Origin: Nitrospirae bacterium RBG_13_39_12
Lineage (GTDB): Bacteria > Nitrospirota > Thermodesulfovibrionia > Thermodesulfovibrionales > SM23-35
Direction: 5' to 3'
NCBI GenBank assembly: GCA_001805125.1
Contig: MHEF01000088.1
Location: 4,318 to 13,394 of the forward strand
Length of the DNA stretch: 9,077 nt
In this document: positions 7,789-9,077 of the stretch, piece after piece
Layout: every line of letters begins with the position of its first letter
How positions within the stretch are numbered: position 1 is the first letter of the stretch
Notes under the pieces: generated by a model
Seen by the model: only the letters and a program-made list of their open reading frames with translations
The model's database searches: none
Told to the model about the DNA's origin: nothing
Position numbers and translations under genes: made by a program

Positions 7789-7887
7789 GTGAAGGCTTCA
7801 TATGATACAGGTTTACGGACAACAAAAAAAATGAGTAAATTAATATGGAATGTAACTTATTCAATTTATTCAGCTTTTCCTATATAT

Positions 7888-7893
7888 ATTATA
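7888..7893 (-). promoter_or_regulatory. Possible -10 element of an operon promoter
   Basis: TATAAT on the minus strand, inside an AT-rich run (GATATAATATATATAGG), about 115 nt upstream of the mutase start. No good -35 box lies 17 nt upstream. A weak TTGCAG would pair at a 17-nt spacing with the overlapping TATATA instead. The position, after the repeat-filled spacer and before the first tightly packed gene, is where an operon promoter would be expected. AT-rich spacers give such matches by chance, so this is tentative. Confidence 0.35.
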
Positions 7894-7963
7894 TCATTTT
7901 GACCTGCAAACGCGTAGCTTTACAGTAGATACAAAACGTTAGGGAAGGCAGCCTTGTCAGAGA

Positions 7964-7988
7964 ATTCCTCTTTTTTAAAGAGAGGAGT
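7964..7988. repeat. Imperfect palindrome in the spacer
   Basis: Centred on CCTCTTT-TTT-AAAGAGAGG (7967-7985), with arms that pair apart from a 2-nt insertion. The arm sequence (CCTCTTT against AAAGAGG) matches the arms of the hairpin at 3984-4004, so it may be a decayed copy of the same family. Confidence 0.55.
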
Positions 7989-8037
7989 TAAGCGGGCAAA
8001 CTTAGTTAAAAGCAGTAATCCGGAAGAAAAAAAACTG

Positions 8038-8060
8038 TATTCCGGGTCATGCCCGGAATA
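8038..8060. repeat. Perfect inverted repeat, TATTCCGGG arms
   Basis: Arms of 9 bp (TATTCCGGG and CCCGGAATA) around a 5-nt centre TCATG, perfect at every position. The core CCGGG with CATG in the middle resembles a short palindromic repeat that I recall from many proteobacterial and related genomes. It has no T-run on either side, so a terminator role is weak. A nearby CCGGAA at 8020-8025 could pair with TTCCGG in an alternative fold. Confidence 0.75.
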
Positions 8061-8076
8061 ACCCATTGACCGAATA

Positions 8077-8107
8077 CCCTCTTCAACCAAGGGAAGGCGA
8101 GATTTTA
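8077..8107. repeat. Degenerate copy of the GT9-gene palindromic repeat
   Basis: The right part AAGGG-AAGGCGAGATTTT and the left CCCTC line up by eye with the half-element at 4011-4046 (CCCTCCC, AAAGGGAGG, GAGGGATTTT), with several changes and a few missing bases. The hairpin arms no longer pair well, which suggests an old, decayed copy. The match is by eye only. Confidence 0.5.
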
Positions 8108-8173
8108 TGAGAACACATCTAATGAAGAACCCTGCGGCACAGCAAGGTGCGGAGAATGCACTCGCATTTCGTT

Positions 8174-9077
8174 TCAAAAAATCCTGTCCATGATCAACTC
8201 CTGCATTTTCCGAACTGTATTCTCCCAGGTCTTATTTTCTGTGAAGTCAATTCTCTTTTGCTTCAGAGAATCGTTAGTTTTCTCTTCCAGACACTTCTTC
8301 ACAGCCATTTCAAACTCTTCTATGCCGTTAGCAATATTAACTACACCATCATAAAATCTTACTACATCAGTGATAGGGGTAGAAATTACAGGCTTGCCAG
8401 TAGCGAGGTATTCCAATGTTTTGGTCGGACTAAGATGTTTCCCCTCTCTTGTCAGGACAAACGGATTAAGGCAGATATCAAAAGCTTTTGCATAGTTTGG
8501 AAGGATGGAATAATCTTTAGGTCCCAACCAAAAGATGTTCTTTAGTTTGTCAAGATAAGCAAGGTTACCAACTTTATGCCTCACAACCGGTCCTAATAAG
8601 ACAATAGACCAATCCGGATGTCTGAGGGCCAACTGTTCCAATAATCTGTGATCAATCCTTTCATCGATTGCTCCCCAATATCCAAGAATTGGATGTTTGA
8701 TATCCTTGATATCATCCGGAATCTCAATGTTATCTAAAAGGGCCTTCTTAAAATGATCTGTCTCTACAGCAGATGGAAAGATATGAATATCTTCTCTTGT
8801 GTTTTTTTTGAGTTCTGCTATGCTGTAACCTCCTGCAAAGACTATATCCGCTTTTCTTAAAAGTTCCCTTTCATCTCTATCATTTCTTTCTCTGTCTTCA
8901 TAAGGGGAAAGGAGTGAAGTAAAATCGTCCATACAATCATAAACAACCACTCCCTCTTTAAATTTTCCTATTAAATCGACATATCGTGGATGATATATCC
9001 AGAGAATGAGTTTTTTAGCCTTTAGTTTCTTAATTTTTCTCTTGACTAATAACGGCAACAGAATTTTATTGAGATAT
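8174..9077 (-). CDS. TuaH-like glycosyltransferase, N-terminus cut by window edge
   Basis: The frame is open to the right edge: six codons (YLNKIL) precede the TTG at 9058, which is therefore most likely an internal Leu and not a start. 300 residues are visible. By comparison with the full-length paralogue at 6413-5217, about 90 residues are missing. Shared motifs in order: ILWIYHP, VVYDCMDD, ADIVFAGG, IFPSAV, ILGYWGA, WSIVLLGPV, and the donor-site stretch SPTKTLEYLATGKPVIS. Signs of a GT-B glycosyltransferase of the TuaH-like group are clear; no membrane helix is seen. It ends at TGA 8174 and is split from the mutase gene by the repeat-filled spacer, so it may belong to a separate transcript upstream. 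Sugar specificity is unknown. Confidence 0.87.
   Translation of the reverse strand, partial: YLNKILLPLLVKRKIKKLKAKKLILWIYHPRYVDLIGKFKEGVVVYDCMDDFTSLLSPYEDRERNDRDERELLRKADIVFAGGYSIAELKKNTREDIHIFPSAVETDHFKKALLDNIEIPDDIKDIKHPILGYWGAIDERIDHRLLEQLALRHPDWSIVLLGPVVRHKVGNLAYLDKLKNIFWLGPKDYSILPNYAKAFDICLNPFVLTREGKHLSPTKTLEYLATGKPVISTPITDVVRFYDGVVNIANGIEEFEMAVKKCLEEKTNDSLKQKRIDFTENKTWENTVRKMQELIMDRIF

Larger units (their letters stand above)
7773..8173. other. Non-coding spacer with palindromic repeats
   Basis: About 400 bp between the partial glycosyltransferase and the mutase. An 85-codon minus frame crosses it (8177-7920), but its peptide is made of translated repeats and resembles no protein, so I treat the stretch as non-coding. 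From high to low coordinates it holds a weak hairpin around CTTGCT (8131-8152, 4-bp core), a degenerate copy of the GT9-gene repeat (8077-8107), a perfect 9-bp inverted repeat (8038-8060), a T/A-rich imperfect palindrome (7964-7988) and an AT-rich tract with the possible -10 box. I see no rho-independent terminator with a U-run and no tRNA. Confidence 0.75.

Noticed and set aside
8038..8060. Rho-independent terminator for the right-edge gene
   Set aside because: The stem is perfect but no U-run follows it on the minus strand, and it lies over 110 nt past the stop; a dispersed repeat is the better reading.
7920..8177. An 85-codon minus-strand frame in the spacer
   Set aside because: Its peptide is mostly translated palindromic repeats, it matches no protein family I know, it overlaps the end of the preceding gene, and I see no convincing ribosome binding site.
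8174..9058. TTG at 9058 as the true start of the right-edge glycosyltransferase
   Set aside because: The frame stays open upstream to the window edge, and the full-length paralogue has about 90 more residues before this point.
1..9077. CRISPR array, tRNA, rRNA or riboswitch
   Set aside because: No regularly spaced direct repeats, cloverleaf or known aptamer core was found on either strand by eye.

Overview
The window is one stretch of a surface- or exopolysaccharide-type biosynthesis locus, with every credible gene on the minus strand, so transcription runs from high to low coordinates. The DNA is AT-rich. The genes suggest a Gram-negative bacterium: there is a GT9 heptosyltransferase-like enzyme, several glycosyltransferases and an exported glycosidase. 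The palindromic repeats remind me of those in Nitrospirota and Desulfobacterota-type genomes, but the sequence alone does not fix the phylum.

Layout in transcription order: (1) a TuaH-like glycosyltransferase whose N-terminus lies beyond the right edge (9077-8174). (2) A non-coding spacer of about 400 bp (8173-7773) with several palindromic repeats and a possible promoter. (3) A flavoenzyme closely matching the eukaryotic type of UDP-galactopyranose mutase (7772-6423). (4) A second, full-length TuaH-like glycosyltransferase with a TTG start (6413-5217). (5) A GT9 heptosyltransferase-like protein whose last ~26 residues are encoded by a palindromic repeat element (5213-3963). (6) A GT4 glycosyltransferase (3926-2823). 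(7) A GT2 glycosyltransferase with C-terminal membrane segments (start near 2869 or 2845, end 1796). (8) A large exported GH39-like glycoside hydrolase, open to the left edge (1806-1), with 602 codons and no stop.

Genes 3-8 are packed with gaps of 9, 3 and 36 nt and then two overlaps, so they probably form one operon read from the spacer. A consistent picture is that the mutase makes UDP-galactofuranose, four or five glycosyltransferases build a glycan on the cytoplasmic side of the membrane, and the exported GH39 enzyme trims or releases it outside the cytoplasm, much as PslG does in the Psl locus of Pseudomonas. No polymerase, flippase or export gene is visible, so the locus must continue outside the window.

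The points most worth a second look are the eukaryotic-type mutase, the Thr in place of the usual Asn before the GH39 acid/base Glu, the repeat element captured in frame by the GT9 gene, and the same-frame mutase/glycosyltransferase junction that carries an 8-bp tandem duplication.
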